64,000 nucleotides of DNA. Source: Anticarsia gemmatalis. Lineage: Eukaryota > Arthropoda > Insecta > Lepidoptera > Erebidae. Location: NCBI RefSeq assembly GCF_050436995.1, contig NC_134763.1, positions 9,233,001 through 9,297,000 on the forward strand, written 5' to 3'. The notes beneath the pieces are model-generated. The model was not told the origin of the DNA and did no database searches. It was given only the letters and a program-made list of their open reading frames with translations. Below, one piece after another: positions 1 through 14,233 of the stretch (position 1 is its first letter; each line of letters starts with the position of its first letter). Both the position numbers and the translations under genes were made by a program.

Positions 1-1871
1 AGTATATTTAACATGTATTTTCAAGTACAAGGTTGAGTTATTTTTCTTACAAAATTCGTTCTTCGGGAGAAGTAAGTAAAACAACTGTTTTGTTTTTTCA
101 AACGCTTGATTAGGGAGTTCCATCCATTAAAAATCCATTTATTTGCTTCCTTTAAAAACAATCCTGGAGATAACATCATCTAGCAACGTTTTAAACTCTT
201 TCACTACTCATAACAAGTTTCCTTTCCGTCCTCTAATTCACGAGGTAGTTAGTCAGTTGGACGAAAAACACAATTAACATCCGACCTAATTGGATCAGAA
301 ATGGGAAGTTGTCGGCTAGCATTTACGCTACGAAAATTTAGGTAACAAGGTAAATATCGGTACTATTCGGTACCGTATTTGATGAAGCATGCCGTGATAG
401 ACAGGTCATCGACCAGAACACAAAAACTGTACCAATTTGTACTGTTCATGCTGCAACTAACGGTACGAGGCGGGGAGAGGGGGGGAGTGCGCGAAATTAC
501 TCTTACACTGATGAAGGTCGGTAATTGCGTTTTGTGAAAATCGTTTTTGAACATTGATGTAATGAGACACTTATAGACAGTTATATTGATTGAATGGTTT
601 CAAAATGGGGACAAATAACGCTTGACAGAGTCTAGATAGATGGTAGATCTTTCAAGCGTTTATAAGCAAAGCAAAATAAAATTGCAAAGCAATATATTAT
701 GAAGGGTTTTAGAATGGTTGCTTTGACGATAGCATGTAAGTGTCGATGTAATTTCGTGTGATGTAAAGTACAAACTTCTTGTACAAATTCAAAGACATAG
801 ATGGTTGTAATATAAGAACGTCACTAAATAAGTAGAGCAGCAATGTATCACAGGCACGCAATTTTGTCGCTCTAACTGCGTTTGAAACTTAATAGCTTAG
901 AGAATTAAGAGTACAACGGAAGAAACGGATTCGGAAAGCGACAATTACGATTGTTATAAGGAAAAATTCGTTGCAAACATCAACAATATTTTTTGTAAGA
1001 TGTAGAATAAAAAGTTTGAACAATTCACGGTGTTGTATCACGTCTACAAGAAATAATTATAGGAAACAACTCAACTATATGTAAATGACTACTAACACAG
1101 ATTTACTGAAATATTTTCCAGTAGGTATAATGAATTTTATCCTCGAAGACTCGTCATTTTAGACATTACTAACTTATATTATGCTAGATGCCAAATGAGT
1201 GCACGATTTCGTCCGGGTATAGTACAATTTTATTCCGTTGATTCCATTCCCGTGACAATTTTGATCCCATCGATCCCATACAAACGTGCGTCGTGAACCG
1301 TGTGTGCGTACAAATTTATAAAAAAGAATTATCCTATTTGGTTTAGTTGTTCAAAAGTTATGCGCGTACATATTTTGATCAAAGACATAAAAAGCTTAAT
1401 ATTGATAAAAAGGTTTTCTGGAATCTCTTTCTTTGTTTAATACAATTATAGTATTTAAATAGTATTTCCCACAATAGCAATCGTAGCTGCGAACTTCATC
1501 AGAAATAATTACATGGTTGAAGCAGGAGATGCTATTGGAAAACTTTCTGTATCGAACACCGGGACAATACTCTAAGGATCTGCGAACTGTATTGTGCTTC
1601 AAACAATGTCGAAACAAAGGAAGACTTACAATAAATATTGTAAAGTGATAAAACATGTGGCTAACATCTGTTTCTTTGTTTTTGCTACATTTGTTTAAAA
1701 TTTAAAATAATGCACACGATACTTGCATATTTGAAATTAAACATATTGTAAACTACCAAACTTTAACTGTGTCATGCCCTCGACTTCACCCAAGACGGGT
1801 TTTTTATGGAATAGTATCCTATACTTAATCTCGAGTTACAATCTTCATGCTGAAAATTAAATTATCATAAT

Positions 1872-2288
1872 ACTAGCTGACCCGCGCAACTTCGCTTGCG
1901 TCACATAAGAGAGAATGGGTCAGAATTTTCCACGTTTTTGTAACACTTATTTACTGTTACTCTGCTCCTATTGGTCGTAGCGTGATGATATATAATATGC
2001 TTTTTTTTTCACGAAAAATATTCTTAAAACTATTTATATCTCTGAATATAACGAAGTCGCGCTAAGGCATATCCGCCATTAAAACAGTTGCCATGACAAC
2101 GGAATTTTGTTAATTTAATGTCATTATAATATTGATTATTCGCGACTTCGTTCGCCACCTGAATTTTCCCGGGAAATGCGTCATTTTCCCGGGGTAAAAA
2201 GTAGCCTATGTCCTTTGTCGGGTATCAAAATATGTCCATACCAAATTTCATGCAAATTGGTTCAGTAGTTTAGGCGTGATTGAGTAGC

Positions 2289-2327
<39 letters not shown>

Positions 2328-2465
2328 GTTACTTTCGCATTTATAATATTAGTATGGATATATCAAAATTGGTTCAGTGTTTTAACCGTGAGAGTGCAAC
2401 AGACAGACTTACCCATTGATAACGCATTTTTGTAACCCGTATTTATAATATTAGTATGAATAATA
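1872..2465. repeat. Lepidopteran interspersed repeat, two overlapping 3' tails
   Basis: The block starts with CTAGCTGACCCGCGCAACTT and CGCTTGCGTCAC. It passes through 'accaaatttcatgcaaattggttcagtagttt', a (CAGA)n run, and ends in TTATAATATTAGTATGGATA. A second, diverged copy of the tail follows immediately ('ttggttcagtgttttaaccgtgag...ttataatattagtatga'). This layout is very common in moth and butterfly genomes, usually as truncated or non-autonomous retroelement copies. I cannot assign the family with certainty. Confidence 0.7.
2288..2327. repeat. (CAGA)n microsatellite
   Basis: About ten uninterrupted CAGA units lie inside the interspersed repeat, just before its 3' terminus. Such runs are typical of the tails of this lepidopteran repeat. 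Confidence 0.9.
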
Positions 2466-5400
2466 TTCAGAAGACGAATTATTTGCTGTTTTGAAATTTA
2501 TTAATAGACATCTGGTAATGCTTAAAGTTTCCTGTCAAACATCCTGATGGTATTGAACAGTTTAAACATAATTACACTCCTTTGAAGTCGGCAAATGCAT
2601 TTGAATATATACCTAAATAATCAATCTAAATGCTGGGTTTAACATAAATGAGAGTGAGCAGAGACAGGGTACTTAGTTGTGTTATATTAGTTGAAGAACA
2701 CACCCTCCCAAGGGTTTTTGGAGGGATAACTTATTAAAGTTTGTTTATAGGGGAGATGTTTCTTCCCCCGTGGCATTTTATTTGATTTGATTGAATAATA
2801 TTATCAGAAAATGAAAAAGGAAGTGGTTTCAATAAGCAATCTAATATAACTAATATTATCCTTATTGATACAAATAGGTAAGTAGGTATACAAAAAATAA
2901 TCACAGTTAGCCATTCTTATTTAAGGAAACCATATTTAAGTAGGAAAGGAAAATAAACAATTTAATATCGAGGAGGAAAAATCATGACCAAAATGGAAAC
3001 CGACATCTTCATTGAATATTAGCAGAAAACAAATTTACATATCTGAAAATATCTGTGCAGTTAAGTATACAGTATTAAAACGAAACAAATGCATCTCCCA
3101 TGGAGGTTTTTAGTTTAAAATCTTTGATATTCAAATAAAAATATTTTGTTTTCTTCACAAAATCCTACAGAAGCGAAGACACAAGCAAAACCTAGTGAAC
3201 TAAAAAAACAACAAAGATGAAATATTGAGAGAAAGTAACTTGTAAATGTCATAGAAGATAATGTACGTCGTATGACGAGTAGACGAAGACAGTCACAATC
3301 GGTCACAGACACACATCACCGGTATTTGGGACACTACTTTGTTCTTACAAGGTCGACTTAGATATGCTGACAGTGGAGTGATGAATTATACGATAGGAGT
3401 GCAATTCTTTGGCCTGTGGCCCGTAGTAACTAGGAACCAGTTTATTAATACGGATCTTAGTCTTGAGTTAACAAAATTATCAACACCACTGAGGATAGAG
3501 ATGCTAAAATAAAATGATGATAAAATATTCTGATACTGTTATTCCTATTATAGTTGCATGATTTAGTTAAAAAAGGTACTAATCATACCTCACGCGGGTC
3601 GCAAATTAATATTAAAAGTGTTTTCTTTCTTATTTTTTCCGTTATATGGTATTGAAAGAAAGATGTGAATACTCTTTACCAACCAGTACTTACTACATGT
3701 ATTTATTTGACGACAAAAATATTTTAAGCTTTGACGTTTCTTAATAAGGTTCCAGCTAAAGAAGAGTTAGAAAAGTCAGACAATATAAAATCGTTACAAA
3801 CCAAAAAAAATGGTTGCTTCAAATTAAATATCACAAGCCAGCAAATGAATCAAATTAAATATCACAAGTAAGCAATGTAATGCAAAAAAAGTTTCGTAAT
3901 ATTTCAGACTATTTCGCATCTTTTCACCGCTACACAAACATTGCATATACAATACAAGGACGCAGACTGAAATAAAGAGACATTACAGCACATTACACAA
4001 TACAAGATAGGAAAGCCCGTCTGCAATTTTAAAATAAATATTAAAGTCACTTGTTTATTTTAGTATACAAATATAGTTGAGAACAAAAGTGTTACGCTCT
4101 ATTTGTCTGTGTGAACTTATCTCGGAAATAGCTAGGTGCAAGATGATTCATTTAAGGATTTTTGTCCATGTCATCAGTGTGGAATACTGCAATATTCTTA
4201 AACAAGATAAGTTTATAAGAATTGTTATCAACAAAAGTCTATTTTCATGTTTATAGACGATCCTAGAACGTTATTATACAATTAAATGTCTTTAATGCTT
4301 CTTAAATAACAGTATCCTTACATCAGATTCTCTTAATTCAACATCAATAACACTCAGCAATCAAGTGCAAATGTACTAACACCAAATGACAAGAAAAACC
4401 AAAGCAAAAACTAGTAAACATACAAATAAAAAACTAAACAATAGTCTAAGTGACAAACAGACAAATATTAACACGAATCATCTTAACATTTCAATGTCAA
4501 AGACTTAATGCGTAAAATCATCATTTTAAACAAAACATCTAATGTAAAAAACTACTAATTCTCTCCGTTTCAGGGTCAAATATACACGAGACGCAACATT
4601 GTACGAATAAATCCAATAATTTTATAAAAGTCTAATGAATATATTCTTGTGTGAATATTGACTTTATGACGTCACATAATTCAACTGTCAGTACCAACAA
4701 TTAACTTTCTGTAAAATATAGAGTTATGCAGACTTGATTGCTGTATTGTTTTCTACTCTTATATTGTTGCCAAGCTATTATTTGAGTTGATATGAAGGTA
4801 ATATTTTATTGCAGATAGGTAAACGAAAACGACCGTGACCATTCATAGCAGTTCCACTATGTGTGTGTTCAAACTATTAAGTACAAACGTACCTAATAAC
4901 AATATTTTAAACAACATCAAAATAAAACCAGGTGCGCACAAAAACGTAAACACGTACAACCAGATCTCTCACATCCATACTTACAGAAGCGAGTGTGGGA
5001 AAAGTGGAGAATCAAAAGAAGTGGGGAACACCGCACGTGCTATTGTATTGTCCACCCTAAATCATACCATCACTCATAGAATGTTAGCCTAGTTACTGAG
5101 ACCCCATGCTTAAGCGAGTTTGTAAGTTCCATCAAAAGAGAGGGCCAACAAGAAAAGGACAGCGCGATACCAATGTCTGTTGTCTGTATGTTTGTAAAAG
5201 TCCCTGCGATACAAGAACAATTGTTAATGCGAGAGCTGTCTTTAAAAAAATATAGAAATAGATACACAACTAGCACTATCTCTTTTGCACGACAGATTTT
5301 AGACCCCTAACATGAATTACTAAGGCTCCTGGGACTAAATTATTCACTGCATCTAGTAGCTATTCAGTCAAATTTAAAATAATTCTGTAGCGTGAACAGA

Positions 5401-5572
5401 CAGACTATAATGACAACCAAAAAAAAACAGGTCACTCTCATTACCTTTGAACGCAATCTAGCTATATTTCAGCTCATCCAACTCAATAATTAAATCATTA
5501 ATGTTATAATTATGCACAATAACCGCAATTGTATGCCTTCAGTAACGAGGATAGTTCATTATAGCGTATAAT

Positions 5573-5838
5573 AATACTAGTCTATACTAATATTATAAAG
5601 CTGAAGAGTTTGTTTGTTTGTTTGTTTGTTTGAACGCGCTAATCTCAGGAACTACTGGTCCGATTTAAAAAATTCTTTCAGTGTTAGATAGCCTATTTAT
5701 CGAGGAAGGCTATAGGCTATATAACATCACGCTACGGTCATTAGGAGCGGAGTAGCAACGAAAAATGTTACAAAAACGGGGAAATTTTTTACCCATTCTC
5801 TTAGGTGACGCAAGCGAAGTTGCGCGGGTCAGCTAGTT
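5573..5838. repeat. Lepidopteran interspersed repeat, opposite orientation
   Basis: Begins 'atactagtctatactaatattataaagctgaagag', followed by (TTTG)n, 'ctactggtccgatttaaaaaattctttcag', 'ggctataggctat', and ends 'gtgacgcaagcgaagttgcgcgggtcagctag'. The last part is the reverse complement of the start of the 1872 copy, so it is a more complete member of the same broad class in opposite orientation. Confidence 0.7.
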
Positions 5839-7539
5839 AAACAATAAAGTGCGTATAATAGGTGGCAATGCACTCGGTGCAGACGACCTCGGGACAGCAA
5901 TAAGTATGTATTTATTATGTATATTATATACAAAACCATGACCTCGTATTGCTAAAGTTGATATTTAAATGTGAATCAATTTATTTTGAATTCCATTTCC
6001 GACGCGATTCAGGGTCAAGAACGAATATGTATTGTCCTTAAATTAGAATAAAACCACTTAGAACATTACCTACAGTACGCACAAATAAGTCAAATATTCC
6101 TCTTTAGAATTAATGACAGTAATTAACATGTTCATCAGTGTTGAAATTGAAATTGAAACAGACAGGGTCAAAAAATCTTGTCTTTTAGGATTTAGTGTGA
6201 AAATATGTCATGTGGTACCATGTATCCAAAACGAAATCTACTTACTCAAAAATCCCTGAGAGTTACCTACGAATAGACCAATCCATTCTATCGATACGCA
6301 ATCATACATTCGCTCGGAGCGTTTTCTCGGGTCGACTAATGAGGATAAAAATCTACGGATAACACCACCATAAAAAGTGACACAAATAAACAAACTCGCT
6401 AAAACTCAAAAACACGTAACAACTTACGAAATCGAAATTATAATCGGACCGGTCTTTTTACAACGTCTTGAAATAACTTATTTATTGCCAAATACCGTAA
6501 TAACTTAATCCACTTTCTGTTCCGCTAATTTCTAGAAAGTTCCAATACACGTATGACTCACTTATTTGTACAACATCCATCTCTATCAGAGATTTCTTGT
6601 AAGTTATTGAACCGGTAAATACGACATCATAATCTAAAAAATAAGCATTCACGTGAAACCGCTTTAAGTATGAAAAACGTAGTCTACGACGCTAATTAAT
6701 GGCCATAGAACACACAAAAGAGCACTGTTACTTGACCTACGACAATATCCAGCTTAAAAAAGATCCAAGTTTTACACAAGACGATTTTCTTTAAAGTCTG
6801 AGTTTATGATATACGTCGGCATAAACTAGCACCGCGGGAATTGTTTCGTTTAAGATCTTTTACAAGTAAAGCTGAACTCGTTTCCCGGCACATCTATCAT
6901 ACACTTGGGTGTGAGTTCTTTAACTTTACTCATACAGGTAAGTAAAAGAAAACCAGGGCTGGCTGAACGAAGCAAAGGTGTGTTCTTTGAAGATCACTAA
7001 TCGAAAACGTGTATTCATTTTTATCATCAGCTAGATAAGAGGGGCAGACCCTTACATTATTATGGTATTTTATACCTGTTATTCTATTTCTTAAGATGCA
7101 AGTTAAAAATATAAATATGTCTAGGCAAGTATTAAGTGATCAATAATATCCATCTGGTCATTTAAGTTTCATAAAGCTACAAGAAAAGATGATCTCAAAT
7201 GTCGTAAGCTGATGCCTAATACGGCAGACCACAGTGAATGAATCAGCGTCACCCCTCCTCGCGACCTTGCGGTCACCCCACCGGCGCGGGCGCATCAATT
7301 ACTTACGGACATCGGACACGGCCGAGATGTTGGTGTCCGTTTCAATCTCGTATTGCAAAATGGCTACAAATGAATCAATCAATTGTGGAAATATAGACAA
7401 GACATATTATTATAGTACTCTCGACACTCTCCGATCAGAAAATGAGAGAGTAAGTTAAAAAGTTAATAAGTAGCTATAATTTTAGGCCAGCCTATTGCCA
7501 TTACCTGGCCAAAAATTTGAGCTATCATTGTAGTAAATA

Positions 7540-7715
7540 AAGTCTACATCTCTCTCTCTCTATATACGCCAGAAAACTGGGTTGTTGAGGTTCGATAGGC
7601 AGTCATTCCATGTAAAATATTTATATTCAGCTTCAACCGATGAGACTGGAAACCGACTCGAACATGGTTGGAAGAAAGGCCACGCTCACTACGCTGATGA
7701 TGATGATAGCTAATT
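7540..7715 (+). repeat. Retroelement 3' tail fragment (GATGATGATGAT end)
   Basis: The segment reads '...ggttcgataggcagtcattcc...gagactggaaaccgactcgaacatggttggaagaaaggc...gctgatgatgatgat'. The phrase 'gactggaaRccgactc.aacatRgttgg' followed by GAT repeats is a familiar 3' end of truncated lepidopteran retroelements. A CT dinucleotide run precedes it. Confidence 0.55.
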
Positions 7716-10252
7716 ACGTCTTTAAACATAGAAGAGAGTAGTGTGTTCAAAAATCAGCATCGCAGCTCAAAAAGCGATGTTAAGCTGCGATTTGCGATTT
7801 TGAAAGGTGCCAATACCTGTTAAATTTAGTAGTATAAAGTCCTGTTATTAGACACTTGTTTACGTGTTTCTAAACAACGGGAAAACGATGCAACCGACGC
7901 TCGTTACTCATCAATTGTTATGTCTGTTTACTACGTCTCGTTTTGATATGCAACTCCGTACAGTTCGTACGGCTAAGCTATGTGTGGCATTTCCTGGACA
8001 CCCACGTAACGGCTCCGTTTATTGAGGGGTTCAGAAGTACGGTTTATTAGCGCATATTCTTGGATATGACATTCATAAACATCAAAGTAGGTTCGTAAAA
8101 TCATGATCGAGGATACTGATCATGTTAAAGCATTAAAACGGAGGAATTAGAATCATTTTGGTATTTATTACGTTAAATGTAAAGTATTTATTACTTAAAA
8201 AACTAAAATAACGATTGAATAGACTTAAGAACAGATAATCAACTTATCTGAGTAAAAAAGATGACCTAATTATTACGCCAATAAATCAAGACAATGAAGA
8301 AATATAGCTTGATTTACACTTCCAATACCTACTAGATACTTTATTATACCCATCAAGAAAATATCATACGATCATTTATTTCCAAGTAAGTTCAACCAGC
8401 CAGTACTCATTTAACCATTAACGTATTCCGCAAAAAGCCTAATAAATTCCTCACGAGAAAAAAAGTCTTCCCAATTTTTTCCTTATTTTCTGTACACTCG
8501 TCGTTTCATCAAAATATGGTAATACGTTACAATTGCGGCGTACACTACGTAAGTTCATGTATGTATGTTTGTATGTTTAGTCCATATCTCAGTGTTCCGC
8601 ATTACACTGTACATTTGCATAACTCGTGTTTGCACATTATATGACTCACGCTGCCTTTAGGAAAACTCTACGAATGTACTACTTACTGGAAGATGTTTAG
8701 TTGATAATATTAGAACTTTAGTTAGTGGCTTTCTTGAGGGGTTTTTCGATATTTGTGAGGTTAGGAAATAAACAGATTGAGTGGCCTTAGGAGTAGAAAG
8801 AATAAGAAGTTGGTCATCATAAAATTCTCCGTAACAGACTACAGCTAAATGTGGAAAACATCGTATTTGTACCCACTGTTTACGAATTTAAACGCGCGTA
8901 TAATTTAACAGCAGATAAAATCTAATAGCCCGATACTTCAACACGATACAACGCTCACGTGTACATTATTCGCAACACAATCTAAAAGAAATGCTCAATT
9001 TATGAGTAACTGTTGATTACGGTACCCAATCTCGCACAAAAAATCGTCAAAGCGTCCCACATGCGCACTAACGATACAACCAACTAGTTAATTACTCTCT
9101 GGTATGTGTGTCCCGGCAGCTGCGCTCACAATACTTACATAAGAACATAACTCATTAATTAATACGCCATTCGGATTTTATTTTCTACACACTACGCGCA
9201 AATACTTACGTAACCTATTAACTCTTATTTTTATTACATTTTATTATGCCACTTCGTGAATAGGAGCGAAAAAGTTTTATCTCGAAAATCTTTATGCGAA
9301 ACAAGGCTGAATTCTATACCTTTGCCTAACAAAGACTTTCAGACGATAATAAATAATAATCTTTTTGAAGATGGGTATAAGCGCGGTAAGCATCGTATTC
9401 AGTCTGAAGAACATTTTAGATAATAGTTTCTTTAAGAGTCGGCCATTATATTGGATAAGCGAAGGGTTCCAAATTAGATTTGGAGAGAGATAAAGACGCC
9501 CTGAAAATTTCTAAGCCCCGCATGAGCGTGAAAACTAGTTTTCCTTCCAAATTACGTAAGTAGCTGGCTTTGATATGTCAGCTAGGGGCAACTTACGTAA
9601 TAAAGCTAAGCACATACATAACAACAGAATAATAAACACGACAAGTTCTTAAAACTCTATCTACCTACGTAAATAATATTCTTAAGGTTAAATATGTTAT
9701 ACTTTTTCGATAATTGGCAACACCCATAGTAACTATAACTACACAAAGGATTTAAATCTATTTTAACGTTCAATACTTCCTATTTTTTTCATTCTCCTCG
9801 TGACCCTAGTTCACGTTCGTGAAACAATTCCGCGTGCAAGACACGAACTCGGAGTAGTAAGTGATTAAACCAGTACTTATAAATAAATAAAACTACTATA
9901 CTTAGAAATACATGGTTCTATCTGCTAGAGTTAATTGTAGCTTTTGAAATTATTTTAACAACCAGTTTACACCTCGTTTCCAAATGTGAAGTCATGATTT
10001 CGGGTCAATGTGCTAATCAATACATCACTACGTTTTTGGGAGTACATCGAGTATAGTAATAGGATTAAGCATGAATGTTAACCTCACTGCCCACCAGTCT
10101 CTACTCGTAACAGTGAGTAAGATCTAAAGTCACATTTTAGATAAAATCAAATAAAATTAGGGAAAGAATATCAGTTCTCTTTCTTTAAAAATTGACGATA
10201 ACGACGTGATAGCTGGTTTAATAATGACAAGAACTCTTTTTGTTTCTTTTAA

Positions 10253-10433
10253 AGACAACTCCCGCACTTAGAATTGCTGTTGTGTCGCGGGGAGTTTTAC
10301 AAACATACAATCAACGGACACAAAGTACAACCAGCCCCGAAACAACTATTTGTGGATCGCACAAATTATTTGTTGCTAGTGGGAATCGAACGCACGACCT
10401 CCCGTCACAGCGGTAGTGGCGTGGTGACCAACA
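10253..10433 (-). repeat. tRNA-derived SINE copy
   Basis: On the minus strand the head reads GTTGGTCACCACGCCACTAC, with a B-box-like GTTCGATTCCC (plus 10381-10391). It is followed by 'aataatttgtgcgatccacaaatagttgtttcggg', 'tttgtgtccgttgattgtatgtttgtaaaa' and 'cccgcgacacaa'. This is a common lepidopteran SINE body with an internal RNA polymerase III promoter. A decayed relative lies at 16965-17097. Confidence 0.75.
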
Positions 10434-13400
10434 CGTTCAATAATGTTTTCTTTGTATTCTCTTCCAATATTCTCAATGTTATTCTATTCGTATATTAATG
10501 GTTTATATTTAAAGATGAGCAATACATTACTTTGTTATAATAAGAGTGGAATTAAACATCGACTCCTACGCACTAGACTACATTACCGTTGAGATCGTAT
10601 CAACAACTCCTTATAAGGTGTTGTAGATATCAACCGATAATCGTATAATGACAACAACTGGCTCTTAACTTAATAAATGCAGTACATTGTTATTTTATCC
10701 CACTCGTAAGTAAAACAGACGCATGTTAACCGTAGAAGCTAAAGGACTATATTTTAATAATCAGATAACTATTTTGACTGATGATGTATAAAGAGTCCAT
10801 CTGGAAAATCTGTCATTTGTCCCCGCAACGGTTGGTTTAATTAACAACTTAATACAAGAAAACCAGACAAAATAATAGAGAACGTCTTTATTAAGAAGAC
10901 CGATCTTTTTACAATTAGTATTGTGACATCACAGTCACAATCGAAAGAAAGGACCTTGTAATGTGCGATAACAAATTTGCTCGAATTAAGACGTTTGTTT
11001 ATTAATTAAGCACGTGTTGGTTAGGACTAGAAGGCAGAAGGAACTTCAAGAACCTTGTTAACATGGTTATCGTGTTTCGTGAGACTCATAAGGTCCTGCC
11101 ATGTAAGGATTATCACTGGCATGAAAACTATTATCCAAAAAAGAAAACACTTTCTTACCTGGGCTTTGAAAACCAAAATTCTCTTATACGTATTTCAAAA
11201 CAAACATCAGCTAATATTTATACCTATTACAGTGTTGTGTTTAGGGAGCGATCGTGTATAAATCACGTAAGAGACTGTCCCCTGGGTAAAGGTAAACGTG
11301 AAGTTTCGCGACAACTTCCAACCTGGTTCGCGAATTCTCTCTAAGGTATTACGAGCAATGTTTATTTACTTGTCGAAGACGTATGGAGTAGGGTTCAAAA
11401 AAATTTCATTTTAAGTAAAACTGTTTTGTAATAAAATGAAACGTGTGCTCTAAAAATGGTTGTAAATTGCAAATAATGCTAGATTGTGCATTAAACATTC
11501 ATAAAATCACGCCTTTTCCCATAGGGGTAAGCAAAACACCAGAGTGACTACTTGGAACGATCCTTACAAACTTCCCTTGCTTCATTCACATCCATACATC
11601 TTGTCATACAGGACCTTAACATTTTGCTTCAAATAAAATATCTGCGAATGTTCCCATTCTCAAGGAACGCGGAAATATGTTAAAATACTAAGAAAAAACA
11701 GCTCAAAAGAACGCACGTAGCAACTGAACGAATGTTTATCTTATTATGAATTTATAAATAACGCATTAAACAAATACCTACTATGTTTCTACACTTAATT
11801 ATTGTAATTAGACAAGTTCAGGTCTGATAACATATCGACCGAAGTTTTATAAAAAAACGCGATATACGGAATTAGAACAAAAAAAAGAGTATTGAAAGAG
11901 ATCAATTGAATGACTTACGTAATTGTTTATTACATATTTCCTCAGGGAGTGATATTAATAGTAATTGAATATTTTTGCCTAAGTATTTGTCGTTTCACAC
12001 CAACATCAAAGGGCTTCCAAAGACCTATTCCTATTCTTACATTCAAGGTACCTATGATAATCATCCACGAATGTTGCCAGTGTCGAAATTACGTAGGTAC
12101 CGACCTAACAGAAAGAGTGTAGGAATAAAAATTCAATTGAATAATACCGTCGGCCTTGTGTTAAAAACGTTATCAAAGTGTGACAATTTGAATCAACGGC
12201 ATCCTTAGCACGACACCCACATGCCAATCGTTGGTATATGTTCGTATCGGGAGTGTTTCCTAGTGTAGTAACTATGAGTGAATTGATAGCGTCATTTCGA
12301 TGTTTCTGTTGCGACTATTATGATGCGATTGCTTTGCTGGTGTAATATAATGATGGACTAATAAAATGTGTCATGTAACAAACCTCAAAAAATGACAAAA
12401 TTACATAGAAAGCATAAAATTTCGGTTTTGCTTAAAATTTTGTTACTTCATTCATACATTGACTTAAAAGATGTTAAGTATAGGTACCTATCTGGGTATC
12501 TAGTTATCTCTATCAAAGATACTTTAGGAGGAAATGATATATTTTCTCATTAGGACAATAGCACTGAAAAATAATAGATTTTTTCTATTACACTCAGTAA
12601 CAGTATTCAGTCTAATCCTAGCATTGTTATTCCTTATGAATACTGTACTACATAATTGTTACTGAGTTATAAATTATTGTTTTAATATAATTTAAGAAGT
12701 GAAAGAGTTAATTTCTAAACTAGAAAACTAGTCAAATGACTCCCAAGTGCGGTATCTAAGAACTTCATAACTAAGAATAAGACTCTAATCAGAATTCAAC
12801 ATGAATAGTTACTTGTAAAGAGGTTGCATCTAGGAACTTATCTCACATAAATAAAAGTGATTCAACCCTTCAATACTTTCTATTGAATTGATACCTATGT
12901 CTTGCTTTGGAAGTAATTTGTACACATTGATAATTAAATAAACATATAATGACCGCGTATGATACTGCCTGATTTTGATTTGCCTTCTTATGAAGTAGTA
13001 AATAATACATACAGTGCAAATAATTATACCAAGGTTATTCAATATGAAATAGGATTGGTAACAAACTGAAATGTCTTCTCCTATATAAGTAACATGCTAA
13101 CACTATCCCTAGATTTTTTGAACATTATTCTAGTCTGAAAATGTATATATATCTATATGAGCCTAGTTTACCATACTTGAATATTTTTGTAGCATTAAAT
13201 TTACTCCATATTCAATAACATAATAATACAGGAAAGCATCTAAAAGACATTAAAACAAATTAATTAGACAACAACAGTCTACAATCATTAAATAAATACT
13301 ATGTAATTGTTATCTTATCTCAAACACATAATCCTATACAAATAATTTAATTAGTAACTAAAACAAATAGTCATGTTATTGTCAATATTTACCTACTCAT

Positions 13401-14123
13401 TTTGTTAAACTAATTAAAAGGTAGTTAACTAACTACTATTATGAAAATTACATAATAATATGTGTATTGATAAATTACTTCACTGAGTACTAATATTTTT
13501 GTATCAATATTATATGTATATGAAGTTGATACTTTCACAGTAGTTGATATATAGATAAAGACTTTTTGATTGATGATGATGATAAGAATTAAAAATAATG
13601 ATAGCTGCTTGTTTATAAGATTGAGTCAAAATCCAGTTAGATTGTTAATTCAAGTATTAAAGTATACAATATAGACCTTTAATGCTATTTATTTGTTATC
13701 TACTGCAGACAGTCGTGAGATTATTATTTATTTATGTACCACAACAACAAAAACTAGAGATAACTAGATCACAGTTGAATACAGTCTCTACATGTGACTA
13801 CCAACTACAAAAGTTGACAGTTACTCAGTTACTCTACCCAAACATGTGTTACCAACTTACAACGAGAGTAAAACATCGTTGCAAAAGTGTAAACAACTGC
13901 AAAGTACAAACCAATCAGTACGACAGAAATGTTTAAAGTATGACGATAAGCCGGCGAGCCGATTACAAGCGACGCCCCACAAAACATCGTTATAAACATA
14001 ATAATACTACAGACACGCCAAATGTAACACCAATGCATGCTAATCGTGATCTTTGACGGAATGTGAAACTCGAAACTTAACATAAACAATACACTTTTTT
14101 AACATTTACGATCGTAATAATAC

Positions 14124-14233
14124 CTGGGAATACAGTTGGAAGGCGTCCTGTCCACTTCCCAGGCCGCAAAAAGTTTCATGGGAACAGGTTTCGATGTATT
14201 AGTCATCTTTTCCGATTTATTTTTCTCGGTCAT
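14124..14233 (-). CDS. PACS: PACS (phosphofurin acidic cluster sorting protein), first coding exon
   Basis: PACS proteins are cytosolic sorting connectors that link acidic-cluster cargo such as furin to AP-1 and COPI for TGN, endosome and ER traffic. The exon starts at ATG 14233-14231 and ends at a donor (CCCAG|GTATTA), giving 36 codons plus two bases. The peptide begins MTEKNKSEKM and contains PVPMKLFAAWEVDRTP followed by SNCIPR. It closely matches the start of the conserved PACS furin-binding region, which in vertebrates reads like 'LYATWEVDRSSPSCVPR'. The Drosophila homologue is KrT95D. No other PACS exon is visible, so the remaining exons must lie left of the window. The gene is therefore partial here, and the identification rests on this one distinctive motif. 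Confidence 0.82.

Larger units (their letters stand above)
1..14123 (-). other. Long first intron of PACS-like gene (no exon recognised)
   Basis: Downstream of the PACS first-exon donor on the minus strand I find no exon matching the rest of the conserved PACS N-terminal domain, so the first intron probably exceeds 14 kb and leaves the window. The stretch is AT-rich and holds repeat fragments listed separately at 1872-2465, 5573-5838, 7540-7715 and 10253-10433. A short imperfect hairpin lies near 9551-9600, and a 31-bp near-duplication containing AAATTAAATATCACAAG lies near 3820-3870. The open frames here are short, AT-biased and unsupported. Two that deserve a look (1396-1656 and 7307-7363) are under findings. 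Confidence 0.55.

Noticed and set aside
2288..2327. Tandem CAGA repeats as a CRISPR-like or satellite array
   Set aside because: Simple microsatellite within a known type of retroelement tail.
10381..10433. Possible tRNA gene from the B-box and A-box-like words
   Set aside because: The region lacks a foldable cloverleaf with paired acceptor stem and is followed by a SINE body.
10274..10498. 74-aa plus-strand frame
   Set aside because: Falls within the tRNA-derived SINE read in reverse.
11055..11344. Two overlapping 68-93 aa plus-strand frames
   Set aside because: No motif, no splice context and AT-rich intronic setting; likely chance.
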